Part shown: one piece after another, positions 55,788-64,000 of the stretch
Layout of the letters: every line of letters starts with the position of its first letter
Position numbering within the stretch: position 1 is the stretch's first letter
Assembly: GCF_004912135.1 (NCBI RefSeq)
Contig: NZ_STGU01000004.1
Span: 62,001 to 126,000 of the forward strand
Length of the DNA: 64,000 nucleotides
Source: Rhizobium rosettiformans W3
GTDB lineage: Bacteria > Pseudomonadota > Alphaproteobacteria > Rhizobiales > Rhizobiaceae
Reading direction: 5' to 3'
Notes under the pieces: model-generated
Databases searched by the model: none
The model's input: only the letters and a program-made list of their open reading frames with translations
What the model was told of the DNA's origin: nothing
Made by a program: the position numbers and the translations under genes

Positions 55788-56780
55788 ATGAGCCAGTTCG
55801 ATGTCCTGACGATCGGCAATGCCATCGTCGACATTATTTCCCGCTGCGACGACCAGTTTCTGATCGACAACGCCATCACCAAAAGCGCAATGAACCTGAT
55901 CGACGCCGAGCGCGCCGAGCGGCTCTACGGTCTCATGGGCCCCGCCGTGGAAGCTTCCGGCGGCAGCGCCGGCAACACGGCAGCCGGCATCGCCAATTTC
56001 GGCGGCAAGGCCGCCTATTTCGGCAAGGTGGCCGAGGACCAGCTGGGCGAGATCTTCATCCACGATATCCGTGCCCAAGGCGTGCATTTCCAGACCCGCC
56101 CGCTGGGCAGCCAGCCGCCGACGGCCCGCAGCATGATCTTCGTCACCGAAGACGGCGAGCGCTCGATGAACACCTATCTCGGCGCCTGCGTCGAATTCGG
56201 CCCCGAGGATGTCGAGCCGGAGGTGGTGGCGAAATCCAAGGTCACCTATTTCGAAGGTTATCTCTGGGATCCGCCGCGCGCCAAGCAGGCGATCCTCGAT
56301 TGCGCCCGCATCGCCCATGACGCAGGCCAAGAAATGTCGATGACGCTGTCCGACAGCTTCTGCGTCGGCCGCTACCGGTCGGAGTTTCTCGACCTCATGC
56401 GCTCCGGCACGGTCGACATCGTCTTCGCCAACGAGCAGGAGGCCCTCTCGCTCTACGAGACGGATGATTTCGCCCAGGCGCTCGATCTCATTTCGAAGGA
56501 TTGCAAGCTCGCGGCCGTCACCATGGGTGACCAGGGTGCCGTGATCGTCAAGGATGGCGCCCGCATTCGCGTGCCCGCGACCAAGGTGCAGACAGTGGTC
56601 GATACGACCGGCGCCGGCGATCTCTTCGCCGCAGGCTTCCTCTTCGGCTACACCAACGGTCGAAGCCTCAAGGATTGCGGCCATCTTGGCTGCTATGCCG
56701 CAGGTGTCGTCATCCAGCAGATTGGGCCACGCCCGATGATGTCCCTGAAGAACGGAGCTGCGGCGACAGGCCTTATTTGA
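55788..56780 (+). CDS. PfkB-family sugar kinase, adenosine-kinase-like
   Basis: Protein of 330 residues. PfkB signatures are present: GGSAGNTAAGIANFGG and the C-terminal DTTGAGDLFAAGFLFG with the catalytic Asp. The layout fits rhizobial proteins annotated as adenosine kinase or ribokinase-like. It phosphorylates a sugar or nucleoside with ATP. The start at 55788 gives MSQFDVLTIGNAIVD; upstream codons are not conserved. The 3' end overlaps the SH3 gene by 8 bases. Confidence 0.88.
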   Translation: MSQFDVLTIGNAIVDIISRCDDQFLIDNAITKSAMNLIDAERAERLYGLMGPAVEASGGSAGNTAAGIANFGGKAAYFGKVAEDQLGEIFIHDIRAQGVHFQTRPLGSQPPTARSMIFVTEDGERSMNTYLGACVEFGPEDVEPEVVAKSKVTYFEGYLWDPPRAKQAILDCARIAHDAGQEMSMTLSDSFCVGRYRSEFLDLMRSGTVDIVFANEQEALSLYETDDFAQALDLISKDCKLAAVTMGDQGAVIVKDGARIRVPATKVQTVVDTTGAGDLFAAGFLFGYTNGRSLKDCGHLGCYAAGVVIQQIGPRPMMSLKNGAAATGLI

Positions 56781-57321
56781 AGGCCTCGCCGGGATAGGCA
56801 CCCCAGATCTCGGCCTGCGACACCCAGCCACTGACCCCGCCGGCTTCGGCCTGGCACCAGTTGCCGTTGCATTCGCTGAGCTTCAGCAGGACGCCGGGTT
56901 CGAGCTTGGCGATGACAGCTGCCGAGGAGTTCGAATCCCGGCGCATCATCACATAGACATTCTCACCCTTGCCGCGCATCCAGGGCGCGGCAACGGCGGT
57001 GCGCTCGCCGGTCAGCAGGGTCTGGTTGACCCAGCCCTCGGTGCCGTCGGCATCACGAATCTGTCGCCAGTTCTCGTATTCGCGGATGATTTCCACCGGC
57101 AGACCAGACTTCATGTAGCGCCAGGAAACAGCGTAGTCGGTGCTGGGGCCGATCCGCAGATTGACCTTCTCGGCCTTGAGGCTGACGAAGCGCGGAAGCG
57201 GCAGACCGCTCGAGCCCTTGGTCGTGGATTGTGCATGACCGGCGATCGGGCCGGCCACGAGAGACAGCGCGAGGACGCTGAAGGCTAGGCTGACGCGGCA
57301 CAGGTTATGAAACATGGTCAT
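56773..57321 (-). CDS. Secreted bacterial SH3-domain protein
   Basis: Protein of 182 residues with a signal peptide (FSVLALSLVAGPIAGHAQ). Two SH3b-type repeats follow: VNLRIGPSTDYAVSWRYMKSG and a second with VYVMMRRDSNSSAAVIAKL, each ending in a Trp-rich strand (GWVNQTLL and GWVSQAEIWG). Such domains bind peptidoglycan. Two ATGs (57321 and 57315) are possible starts. It converges on the PfkB kinase with an 8-base overlap. Confidence 0.82.
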   Translation of the reverse strand: MTMFHNLCRVSLAFSVLALSLVAGPIAGHAQSTTKGSSGLPLPRFVSLKAEKVNLRIGPSTDYAVSWRYMKSGLPVEIIREYENWRQIRDADGTEGWVNQTLLTGERTAVAAPWMRGKGENVYVMMRRDSNSSAAVIAKLEPGVLLKLSECNGNWCQAEAGGVSGWVSQAEIWGAYPGEAFK

Positions 57322-57514
57322 TCCGGGCTAAGCTATGGAAATGAAGTGCTTTCTGACCGCCCCGGACCGCTTCGCGCATGTCCGGGACAAATCCGCCGCG
57401 ACCCGACGAGTTTTGTTTGTCTTCGCCGACGGGTTTGGTAGAAATTGCCTTCCTAAGGAGCGAAGTATCCCGCGACTTGGTTAACGAGTTCTGAAGAAGG
57501 CATCGATCCGGCCC

Positions 57515-58519
57515 ATGACGAACAGGAAAAGACCAACGGTCTATATCACGCGGAAACTGCCCGATGCCGTGGAAACGCGCATGCGCGAGCTGTTCGATGC
57601 CGAGCTCAATGTCGACGACAAGCCGCGCACGCGCGAAGAATTGATCGCAGCCGTCAAGACGGCGGATGTGCTCGTACCCACGGTCACCGACCGAATCGAT
57701 GCGGCTCTCATCGCGGAGGCCGGACCGCAGCTGAAGCTGATCGCAAGCTTCTCCAACGGCACCGATCACATCGACATCGATGCGGCTGCGAAAAAGGGCA
57801 TCACCGTCACCAACACGCCGAATGTCCTGACCGAAGACACGGCCGACATGACCATGGCGCTGATCCTCGCCGTCCCCCGCCGCCTCGTCCAGGGCGCGCG
57901 CGTGCTGATGGACAAGCCGGGCGAATGGGAAGGCTGGTCGCCCACCTGGATGCTCGGGCGCCGCATCTGGGGCAAGCGCATCGGCATCATCGGCATGGGC
58001 CGCATCGGCACGGCCGTTGCCCGCCGTGCAAAGGCCTTCGGTCTCTCGATCCATTACCACAACCGCAAGCGCGCCAATCCGGCCACCGAAGAAGAGCTCG
58101 AGGCAACCTATTGGGACAGCCTCGACCAGATGCTCGCCCGCGTCGATATCGTCTCGGTCAACTGCCCGTCGACGCCGGCAACCTTCCACCTGCTTTCGGC
58201 ACGGCGTCTCGCCCTGCTGCAGCCGACCAGCTACGTGGTGAACACCGCCCGCGGCGACATCATCGATGAGGATGCGCTGGTGCAGGCGCTGCGCGCCGGC
58301 AAGATCGCCGGTGCGGGCCTCGATGTGTTCGAGAACGAGCCTGCGGTCAATCCGAAGCTGGTGAAGCTCGCCAATGAAGGCAAGGTCGTGCTGTTGCCGC
58401 ATACGGGCTCGGCGACGATCGAAGGCCGTATCGATATGGGCGACAAGGTGATCATCAATATCAGGACCTATTTCGACGGTCACCGTCCGCCGAACCGCGT
58501 TCTGCCGAGCCGAAGCTGA
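57515..58519 (+). CDS. D-isomer 2-hydroxyacid dehydrogenase (glyoxylate/hydroxypyruvate reductase type)
   Basis: Protein of 334 residues. The NAD(P) loop is GIIGMGRIG (~residues 155-163), and the catalytic Arg-Glu-His set appears as NTARGDIIDED, FENEP and LLPHTGSAT. The length and the YIT..LP N-terminus match D-glycerate dehydrogenase or glyoxylate reductase (GyaR). It reduces glyoxylate or hydroxypyruvate. Convergent with the GNAT gene by 3 bases. Confidence 0.9.
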   Translation: MTNRKRPTVYITRKLPDAVETRMRELFDAELNVDDKPRTREELIAAVKTADVLVPTVTDRIDAALIAEAGPQLKLIASFSNGTDHIDIDAAAKKGITVTNTPNVLTEDTADMTMALILAVPRRLVQGARVLMDKPGEWEGWSPTWMLGRRIWGKRIGIIGMGRIGTAVARRAKAFGLSIHYHNRKRANPATEEELEATYWDSLDQMLARVDIVSVNCPSTPATFHLLSARRLALLQPTSYVVNTARGDIIDEDALVQALRAGKIAGAGLDVFENEPAVNPKLVKLANEGKVVLLPHTGSATIEGRIDMGDKVIINIRTYFDGHRPPNRVLPSRS

Positions 58520-58522
58520 GCT

Positions 58523-59005
58523 TCAGCTCAGCCGCTTCTGCATCTCGATGTAGGTCGGGCGCTCGTAGCCGGCATGGCTCTTCTCCGCCGTGCGGACAAA
58601 GCCCCAGGCACCGAAGCGCCGGTGATTGCCCGTGAGCTCGATCCGCGTCTCCAGCCGCAGCGCAGGCTTGCCGAGCTCGTGAGCAATGGCTTCCGCTTCA
58701 GCCAGAAACCGGCCGCCGATCCCCGACCCCTGCGTTTCGGGCGCCACCGCCAGCTTGCCGACATAGAGGAAGTCAGGCTCAGGCCGCAGAAAGGCACAGC
58801 CGACGAGCCGCCCTTCGACCTCTGCCATCAGACCGATCTCGTCCCTGGCCTTGTCCTTGAGCGAGGCAAGCGTCAATCGATGCGCCGACGAAGGCGGGTC
58901 GATCACGCCATCCATATAGGCAAACGATCCCATGATGAGCGCCAGGAGTTCCTCATAGCGCGAAAAGCTTTCGTCGATCCGGCTGATCGTCACATCCATC
59001 GTCAT
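58523..59005 (-). CDS. GNAT-family N-acetyltransferase
   Basis: Protein of 160 residues with the GNAT acetyl-CoA motif (VGKLAVAPETQGSGIGGRFL). The acceptor is unknown. The start at 59005 overlaps the moeB stop as ATGA, so it is translationally coupled to that gene, and probably read on the recF-moeB transcript. Confidence 0.88.
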   Translation of the reverse strand: MTMDVTISRIDESFSRYEELLALIMGSFAYMDGVIDPPSSAHRLTLASLKDKARDEIGLMAEVEGRLVGCAFLRPEPDFLYVGKLAVAPETQGSGIGGRFLAEAEAIAHELGKPALRLETRIELTGNHRRFGAWGFVRTAEKSHAGYERPTYIEMQKRLS

Positions 59006-59754
59006 GCCCGTCTTTTGTAGCGCACCGTATCGAAGCGCGCTGCCAGTCCATCATACATCAGCAACCGCCCGACCAGCGGCTCGCCGATCCCCGTGATTAC
59101 CTTGATCGCCTCCATTGCCATCAGCGTGCCGATCACACCGGTCAGCGCGCCGATCACGCCCGCTTCCGCACAGGCCGGTATCAGGCCCTCCGGCGGCGGC
59201 TCGGGAAAGAGATCGGTATAGCGGGGGTAAGGCTGTCCATCGGGGCCGCTTTCATACGGCTTTAATACCGTCACCGTCCCGTCGAAGCGCCCGACAGCGC
59301 CGGTCACCAACGGCACGCGCGCAAGCTCCGCCGCATCCGCCGCCGCATAGCGCGTGGAAAAATTGTCGGAGCCGTCGATCAGCAATGTGTAGCGCGGCAG
59401 ATGATCCCGCGCGAAACCGGGATCGAACCGATCCTCGTACCTTACGACACGGCAATGCGGGTTGAGCCGCGCGATGGCCTTTACCGCACTCTTGGTCTTC
59501 TTCTCGCCAAGCGTTCCGGTATCGTGAATGACCTGCCGCTGCAGATTGGAAAGCGACACCCCGTCGTCATCGACGATCCCGAGCGTGCCGACGCCAGCAG
59601 CCGCCAAATACTGCAACACAGGCGACCCAAGCCCGCCGGCCCCGATAACCAGCACGCGTGCGGCCTTCAGCAATTGCTGCCCATGACCACCCACTTCGGG
59701 CAACAGGATGTGGCGGTGATAACGGGAGAGTTCGTCTGGGGACAGCGGATCCAT
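59002..59754 (-). CDS. moeB: ThiF/MoeB-type adenylyltransferase
   Basis: Protein of 250 residues. It has the ATP loop VIGAGGLGSPVLQYLAAAG, the Arg finger segment SNLQRQ and DGSDNFSTRY, as in MoeB and ThiF; no rhodanese domain is present. The CxxC pairs that bind zinc in E. coli MoeB are missing; only one Cys (PACAEAGV) remains in that region. It should adenylate the C-terminal glycine of MoaD or ThiS. Choice between MoeB and ThiF is not certain. Confidence 0.85.
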   Translation of the reverse strand: MDPLSPDELSRYHRHILLPEVGGHGQQLLKAARVLVIGAGGLGSPVLQYLAAAGVGTLGIVDDDGVSLSNLQRQVIHDTGTLGEKKTKSAVKAIARLNPHCRVVRYEDRFDPGFARDHLPRYTLLIDGSDNFSTRYAAADAAELARVPLVTGAVGRFDGTVTVLKPYESGPDGQPYPRYTDLFPEPPPEGLIPACAEAGVIGALTGVIGTLMAMEAIKVITGIGEPLVGRLLMYDGLAARFDTVRYKRRA

Positions 59755-59796
59755 GGCGCCTACCTTGCCACCAGGCGGTTTGGAAAGAAAGCGCGG

Positions 59797-60924
59797 TCAG
59801 CCATCGATCTGCCCGTCCCTGACCGTCACGAACTGCGCCCGATCACCCAGCGCCGAAAACATCGCCTTGTCGGTCCCTGTCATGAAGGCCTGCCCGCCCA
59901 GCGCATCGATGCGCGCAAAAAGCGCCGCCCGCCGCCCTTCGTCGAGATGTGCCGCGATTTCGTCCAGCAGCAGGATCGGCGCGTAACCGGTCATGGTCGC
60001 GACCAGCCGTGCATGTGCGAGCACGAGACCGATCAGGAGCGCCTTCTGCTCGCCTGTCGAGCAGCGTTCGGCATCCATGTCCTTCTCGATATGCCGCACG
60101 ATCAGATCTGCCCGGTGCGGTCCATCCAGCGTCCGTCCAGCCGCCGCGTCCCGATGGCGCGATTGTGCGAGGATGTCGATATAGCGCTCTTCGAATTCGA
60201 AGGCCGGCAGATCGGCGAGCTCGTCGAGGAAACCCGTGAGCGCAAGCGAGGCGGAGGGGAATGCCGAGGTGTCCCGATCCGCCTCGATCAATCCGGAAAG
60301 CAACCCGAGCATTTCCCGCCGTGCCGCCGCCATGGCCACGCCGAGCGCTGCCATCTGCTGCTCGATCCCGGAAAGCCAGGTCGGATCGAAGCGGCCTTCC
60401 GAGAGAAGCTTGTTGCGGCTGCGCATGGCCCGCTCGAAGTCGCTGGCCCGCCGGCCATGTGCCGGATCGAGCGACAGGACCAGCCGGTCGAGGAAGCGGC
60501 GTCGATCGGCCGAAGGGCCTGTAAACAACCCGTCCATCGCCGGGGTCAGCCACAGAATGCGCAAGTGATCCGTCAGTTCGTCCACCGACTTGGCCGGCGC
60601 GCCATTGATCCGCAGTCGGCGGACGAGATTGTCCTCTTCCGTCGTTTCCGTACCGGTGCCGATATCGGCCTCGCCCACCATGCCGTCGATCGCCGCAAAA
60701 ATCGTGAAGCTTCCCGAGGCGCCGAGCCGCGGAATGTCCGAAAGAACGGCCCGGCGCAGCCCCCGTCCCGGCGACAGGAAGGAGATCGCCTCCATGAAAT
60801 TGGTTTTGCCCGCCCCGTTGTCGCCGACCAGCACAACATGCCGCCCGTCCAGCGCAAGGCCTGCCTGCGCATAGTTGCGGAAGTCCGTCAGTTTCAGTCG
60901 GTGGATCTGTGTCTTCTGGGTCAT
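59797..60924 (-). CDS. recF: DNA replication and repair protein RecF
   Basis: Protein of 375 residues with Walker A GDNGAGKTNFMEAI, the RecF signature region (LDGPHRADL and STGEQKALLIGLVLAHA) and Walker B LLLDEIAAHLD. It is an SMC-like ATPase that helps load RecA at single-strand gaps with RecO and RecR. The start at 60924 gives MTQKTQIHRLKL; the open frame upstream is not conserved. It is not beside dnaA-dnaN, as is usual in Rhizobiaceae. Confidence 0.96.
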   Translation of the reverse strand: MTQKTQIHRLKLTDFRNYAQAGLALDGRHVVLVGDNGAGKTNFMEAISFLSPGRGLRRAVLSDIPRLGASGSFTIFAAIDGMVGEADIGTGTETTEEDNLVRRLRINGAPAKSVDELTDHLRILWLTPAMDGLFTGPSADRRRFLDRLVLSLDPAHGRRASDFERAMRSRNKLLSEGRFDPTWLSGIEQQMAALGVAMAAARREMLGLLSGLIEADRDTSAFPSASLALTGFLDELADLPAFEFEERYIDILAQSRHRDAAAGRTLDGPHRADLIVRHIEKDMDAERCSTGEQKALLIGLVLAHARLVATMTGYAPILLLDEIAAHLDEGRRAALFARIDALGGQAFMTGTDKAMFSALGDRAQFVTVRDGQIDG

Positions 60925-61085
60925 GAGCCGGAATCGTTGTCGCCTTGAGCTAGGCCGATTGGTTGGTGAAGGCAAGGCACAAGCGTGCTTTCGGCTATAT
61001 CTCTGAGCCTGCGGCGCTTGGCGGCATGGAACTGTTTCCAAGCCGCGCTAGTTTGATGACATCGCCGCCGATCTGGAGCCAGGCC

Positions 61086-61373
61086 ATGCCCTTGCATTCC
61101 GATGATCTAACCCCCGAAGAAGCCCGCCGTGACCATTGGGACATGCTGGGCTTTCTCGCGCTGAACGCAACGCTCGGTGCCGCCCTCGGCTTTGCGGTTG
61201 CCTTCGGCATTGTCTGGTTCGATCTCGGCGGCGTCGGCACCTCGCTCTCCCGCTCGAGCCACCCGGTTCTCCCGACAGTCATGATGGCCGTTCCCCTGGC
61301 CTTGACCTTCGCCGCGGCCGTGACCGCCTCCGCCGTCATGACCATGCCCTACCGCAAGAAGAAGCAGCGATGA
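61086..61373 (+). CDS. Small two-helix membrane protein, unknown
   Basis: Protein of 95 residues. A polar N-terminus (MPLHSDDLTPEEARRDHWD) is followed by two membrane helices separated by a loop (LGFLALNATLGAALGFAVAF and PTVMMAVPLALTFAAAV) and a basic C-terminus (YRKKKQR). I do not recognise the family. The ATG at 61086 follows GGAGCC; a longer frame upstream lacks conserved features. Plus strand, divergent from recF. Confidence 0.65.
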   Translation: MPLHSDDLTPEEARRDHWDMLGFLALNATLGAALGFAVAFGIVWFDLGGVGTSLSRSSHPVLPTVMMAVPLALTFAAAVTASAVMTMPYRKKKQR

Positions 61374-61450
61374 CTTGGCCTCAAGTCCATGTTTGACCGC
61401 GCCTTCGTCTTGCGGCATCTAGGCCGCTTGAGAGACGATGGAGAAGACCC

Positions 61451-61660
61451 ATGGACACGCAGGAAGAGCGCATCACGCGTCTGGAAGAGACCGTCGCCCA
61501 TCAGACGCGCGTCATCGAAGAGCTGTCGGACCAGCTGGCCGAGCAATGGAAGGTGGTCGAGCAGACCCGCGCGAAGCTCGATCGCCTGACCGAACGCTTC
61601 CTGTCGCTGGAAGAGCAGGCGCTGGAAGCCCCGGCCGTCACCCGCCCACCGCATTATTGA
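61451..61660 (+). CDS. slyX: SlyX family coiled-coil protein
   Basis: Protein of 69 residues, mostly one coiled coil (RITRLEETVAHQTRVIEELS), ending in PPHY, the mark of the SlyX family. Function is unknown. It overlaps the end of the convergent TetR gene by 7 bases (61654-61660). Confidence 0.88.
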   Translation: MDTQEERITRLEETVAHQTRVIEELSDQLAEQWKVVEQTRAKLDRLTERFLSLEEQALEAPAVTRPPHY

Positions 61661-62268
61661 GCGCCGCCACGCTCCGTTGCAAATCCGGTCAGCACTGCAT
61701 CGACCAGATGCGTGATCTGGTCGCGGGATGGGTCGAGCCGGCCGGTCAGCAGCCGCTGCCAGCAGAAGCTTGAGAACAACTCCATGATCAGCGGAATGTC
61801 GAGCGTGCCCCGGATCTCGCCGCGCGCCACACCCCGCTCAAGGATCACGCCGCTCGCCCGACAGCGCGTCACGGCATAGTCGCGCAGCGCTTCGAGCGCT
61901 GCCGGATCGCTCTGCGCCTCGGCGACGATCGAGCGAAAGACTTCGCCCCCGCTCGTTTTCCAGAAGCCGAGCAGCGCCTCGAGAAAAGCGATCAGATCCC
62001 CGCGCGTGGCGCCCGTATCGGGATAGAAGGTCTCGCCCTTCTGGCGATGATAGACGTCAAGGAGAAGTGCTGCCTTGGAGGGCCACCAGCGATAGATCGT
62101 CGGCTTGCCGGCCTTTGCCCGCCGCGCGACCGCCTCGATCGAGAAGGCGGAAAGTCCCCCTTCGGTGAGGATCTCGGCTGCGGCCGTCAGGATGGCATCC
62201 TCGCTGGCGGGATTGCGTTGCGCGCCGATCGATGTGCGCTTTGTGATATCGCGTGCAGTGTTCGTCAC
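61654..62268 (-). CDS. TetR-family repressor
   Basis: Protein of 204 residues. The helix-turn-helix is IEAVARRAKAGKPTIYRWWPSKAALL (residues ~44-69), followed by a ligand-binding domain (C-terminal TetR_C_11-like). The start is GTG at 62268. It is divergent from a small membrane protein, and two operator-like palindromes at 62315-62353 lie between them, so it likely represses both genes. The inducer is unknown. Confidence 0.88.
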   Translation of the reverse strand: MTNTARDITKRTSIGAQRNPASEDAILTAAAEILTEGGLSAFSIEAVARRAKAGKPTIYRWWPSKAALLLDVYHRQKGETFYPDTGATRGDLIAFLEALLGFWKTSGGEVFRSIVAEAQSDPAALEALRDYAVTRCRASGVILERGVARGEIRGTLDIPLIMELFSSFCWQRLLTGRLDPSRDQITHLVDAVLTGFATERGGAQ

Positions 62269-62314
62269 AGTCGATGCTCCTTCGCTCGAGTTCTAGCAGA
62301 AAAAACTATTGAAC

Positions 62315-62353
62315 GAAACGGCCCGTTTCAATATAAACGAAACGTACCGTTCT
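62315..62353. promoter_or_regulatory. Two operator-like palindromes between the TetR gene and the small membrane protein
   Basis: Site 1 (62315-62329) is GAAACGG-C-CCGTTTC, a perfect palindrome around one base. Site 2 (62339-62353) reads GAAACGTACCGTTCT, matching site 1 at most positions. Their starts are 24 bases apart, about two helical turns plus a few bases. This is typical of TetR operators. Confidence 0.7.
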
Positions 62354-62366
62354 TATGGAGCCTCCC

Positions 62367-62618
62367 ATGTCCGATCTCTCGACAACCCGACCCATCCCGT
62401 CGAAGCACCGCCTCGCCATGATCATGCTGCTCGTAATCTATCCCTTCGTCACCGGCATTCTCTATGTCCTGATGCCGCTGACAGAGGGCTGGCCGATCTG
62501 GGCCCGCACGGCACTGCTTGCGCCCATCATGGTGATCTCGATCGTTTACGGCATCGCGCCGGCGATCCAGAAACACTTCGCGTGGTTCATCCTGCGCCAG
62601 CCCAGACTGCTCGCTTGA
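62367..62618 (+). CDS. Small two-helix membrane protein controlled by TetR-type site
   Basis: Protein of 83 residues with two hydrophobic helices (MIMLLVIYPFVTGILYVLM and TALLAPIMVISIVYGIAPAI) and a short basic end. The start at 62367 follows GGAG by 6 bases. It is not a known efflux pump, being too small, but its location next to a TetR gene with shared operators suggests a regulated membrane role. Family not recognised. Confidence 0.7.
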   Translation: MSDLSTTRPIPSKHRLAMIMLLVIYPFVTGILYVLMPLTEGWPIWARTALLAPIMVISIVYGIAPAIQKHFAWFILRQPRLLA

Positions 62619-62621
62619 GCC

Positions 62622-62660
62622 CATGCAAAAGGGGCGGCCCTTCAGGACCGCCCCTTGCAT
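62622..62660 (-). terminator. Terminator of dnaJ (may also serve the opposite gene)
   Basis: GGGGCGG (62631-62637) and CCGCCCC (62648-62654) pair, extended by ATGCAA/TTGCAT with a 2-base bulge. On the minus strand TTTT follows the stem, so it mainly serves dnaJ, which stops at 62684. On the plus strand it follows the small membrane protein by 3 bases. Confidence 0.7.
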
Positions 62661-62683
62661 AATCACCCCGGCTTCGCCGCCCG

Positions 62684-63835
62684 TCAGTCGCTGAGCGTGT
62701 CGAAGAAATCCTTCATCCGGGCAAAGAAGCCCGTCGATTCCGGATTGTTCTCCTTCGACGACAGCTGTTCGAACTCCTGGAGGAGTTCGCGCTGACGCTT
62801 CGTCAGCTTCTGCGGCGTCTCGATCTGAATCTGGATGTAGAGGTCGCCGACCTGCGTCGAGCGCAGCACCGGCATGCCCTTGCCCTTCAGGCGGAACTGC
62901 TTGCCGGCCTGCGTGCCTTCCGGAACCGTCACCCGCGACTTCGTGCCATCGAGCGTCACCACATCGAAGGTCCCGCCGAGTGCCGCCGTCGTCATGGAGA
63001 TCGGCACGGAGCAATAGAGATCCGCGCCGTCACGCTGGAAGAACTCGTGCGGCTTCACTGACAAGAAGATATAGAGGTCTCCAGCCGGCCCGCCGCGCAG
63101 TCCTGCCTCGCCTTCGCCCTGCAGGCGAATGCGCGTGCCGTCCTCGATCCCGGTCGGGATGCTTACGGACAGCGAGCGTTCTTCCGTGACGCGGCCCTGG
63201 CCGTGGCACTTGGTGCAGGGATCGGAAATCGTCTGGCCGCGACCGTGACAGGTGGGGCAGGTCCGCTCGATCGAGAAGAAGCCCTGGGCGGCGCGCACGC
63301 GGCCCGAGCCCTGACAGGTCGTGCAGGTCTTCGGCTGGGTGCCGGGCTTGGCGCCCGAACCGGTGCAGACATCGCAGGTGATCGAGGTCGGAACCCGGAT
63401 CTGCGCCGTCTTGCCGGTGAAGGCCTCTTCGAGGCTGATTTCCATGTTGTAGCGCAGGTCTGCCCCGCGCTCGCGGCCGCCCGTCGAGCGGGCACGACCG
63501 CCACGGCCGCCGCCCATCATCTCGCCGAAAATGTCCTCGAAGATGTCGGAGAAGCCGCCGCCGGCAAAACCGCCGCCGCCACCGAAACCGCCGCCGCCCA
63601 TGCCGCCCTGTTCGAAGGCGGCATGGCCGAAGCGGTCATAGGCCGCGCGCTTCTGGGGATCCTTCAAGGTCTCATAGGCCTCGTTGATCTCCTTGAACTT
63701 CTTCTCGGCTTCGCTGTCATCCGGATTCTTGTCCGGGTGATATTTCATGGCCAGCTTGCGGAAGGCGCTCTTCAGCTCCTTCTCGTCCGCCGTCCGGCCA
63801 ACCCCGAGGGTCTCGTAGAAATCTGCTTTTGCCAT
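62684..63835 (-). CDS. dnaJ: Chaperone protein DnaJ
   Basis: Protein of 383 residues: J domain with HPD (residues ~33-35), Gly-rich linker ([11 protein letters not shown]), the zinc region with four CxxCxGxG repeats ([32 protein letters not shown]), and the C-terminal substrate domains. It presents unfolded proteins to DnaK and stimulates its ATPase. In related genomes dnaK usually precedes it; here the upstream gene is a different, unknown one. Confidence 0.98.
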   Translation of the reverse strand: MAKADFYETLGVGRTADEKELKSAFRKLAMKYHPDKNPDDSEAEKKFKEINEAYETLKDPQKRAAYDRFGHAAFEQGGMGGGGFGGGGGFAGGGFSDIFEDIFGEMMGGGRGGRARSTGGRERGADLRYNMEISLEEAFTGKTAQIRVPTSITCDVCTGSGAKPGTQPKTCTTCQGSGRVRAAQGFFSIERTCPTCHGRGQTISDPCTKCHGQGRVTEERSLSVSIPTGIEDGTRIRLQGEGEAGLRGGPAGDLYIFLSVKPHEFFQRDGADLYCSVPISMTTAALGGTFDVVTLDGTKSRVTVPEGTQAGKQFRLKGKGMPVLRSTQVGDLYIQIQIETPQKLTKRQRELLQEFEQLSSKENNPESTGFFARMKDFFDTLSD

Positions 63836-63839
63836 GGTC

Positions 63840-64000
63840 TTACAAAGCTCTCAAAGCTTTCCCAACGCTCGTGTGGCTGCCCGTCGCCTTGCCGGCCTGC
63901 TTGTCGCAAGCCTGCATGTCTTTCTGGAAATCGGACGCGGCGGAGATTGCATCCTGCATCAGAAGCTTGCGCGCTTCGCCTTTGCTGATGAGGCCGTCGG
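63840..64000 (-). CDS. Unknown protein upstream of dnaJ (partial, 5' end outside window)
   Basis: An open frame on the minus strand runs in from the right edge and ends at TAA (63842-63840), only 5 bases before the dnaJ ATG. About 53 residues are visible: a segment [15 protein letters not shown], then [16 protein letters not shown], ending GKALRAL. One Cys is present. It is not the C-terminus of DnaK, which is acidic and very different. Its tight spacing suggests co-transcription with dnaJ. Identity unknown. Confidence 0.55.
   Translation of the reverse strand, partial: DGLISKGEARKLLMQDAISAASDFQKDMQACDKQAGKATGSHTSVGKALRAL

Overview
The window is chromosomal DNA from an alphaproteobacterium of the Rhizobiales, most likely Rhizobiaceae (Rhizobium/Agrobacterium/Ensifer type). 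The evidence is high GC content, a glycerol ABC importer operon of the rhizobial kind, an Irr-type regulator divergent from fabA-fabB, the order rimP-nusA-ylxR-infB-rbfA-truB-rpsO-pnp, a free-standing 4.5S SRP RNA beside dnaX, and a small RNA with CCTCCTCCC loops of the alpha-proteobacterial cuckoo/ar14 kind. No prophage, transposase, integrase or CRISPR array is visible. Genes are packed tightly, with many ATGA start/stop overlaps and several convergent pairs whose ends touch or overlap.

Layout. 1-5680: the end of a glycerol uptake and phosphorylation operon (ATPase end, two permeases, a small membrane protein, a binding protein, glycerol kinase). 5685-8757: an ATP-dependent DNA ligase, its partner exonuclease and a DUF2177 membrane protein, lying downstream of 8797-10040, a ChrR-type zinc/cupin anti-sigma factor and its ECF sigma factor. 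10280-13646 runs divergently: an FAD oxidoreductase, a DUF1365 protein and a cyclopropane-synthase-like methyltransferase, each overlapping the next. A short-chain dehydrogenase converges on them. This resembles the RpoE-ChrR singlet-oxygen and membrane-lipid regulon known from Rhodobacter, and both divergent promoters carry the same GATCC-N18-TAA motif.

14486-21231: phosphohexomutase, a small RNA with three CCTCCTCCC hairpin loops, a short RNase D, a NAMPT-type phosphoribosyltransferase and several unknown proteins. 21304-24671: rpsA, cmk, a TIGR02300 protein and tRNA-Ala(GGC). 24778-32379: small unknown proteins, a YdcF-like protein, a TRIC-type channel, irr/fabA/fabB, two regulators and an RsmC-like methyltransferase. 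32455-42561: the translation and RNA-processing superoperon from rimP to pnp, on the minus strand, with a promoter and a terminator-like leader in front of rimP.

42792-54456: an MFS exporter, a lytic transglycosylase, recR-ybaB-dnaX with SRP RNA, the HIT-NudC pair, pheA, kdsB and a membrane-anchored cytochrome c. 54517-64000: an AEC transporter, a PfkB kinase, an SH3 protein, a hydroxyacid dehydrogenase, a GNAT-moeB-recF cluster, slyX, a TetR regulator with two operator-like palindromes before a small membrane protein, and dnaJ. A truncated unknown gene lies at the right edge.

Most of the window is conserved housekeeping DNA. The parts most worth a second look are the ECF/ChrR lipid locus with its two matching promoters and altered CFA-family active site, the three-hairpin sRNA, and the terminator inside the rimP-nusA leader.
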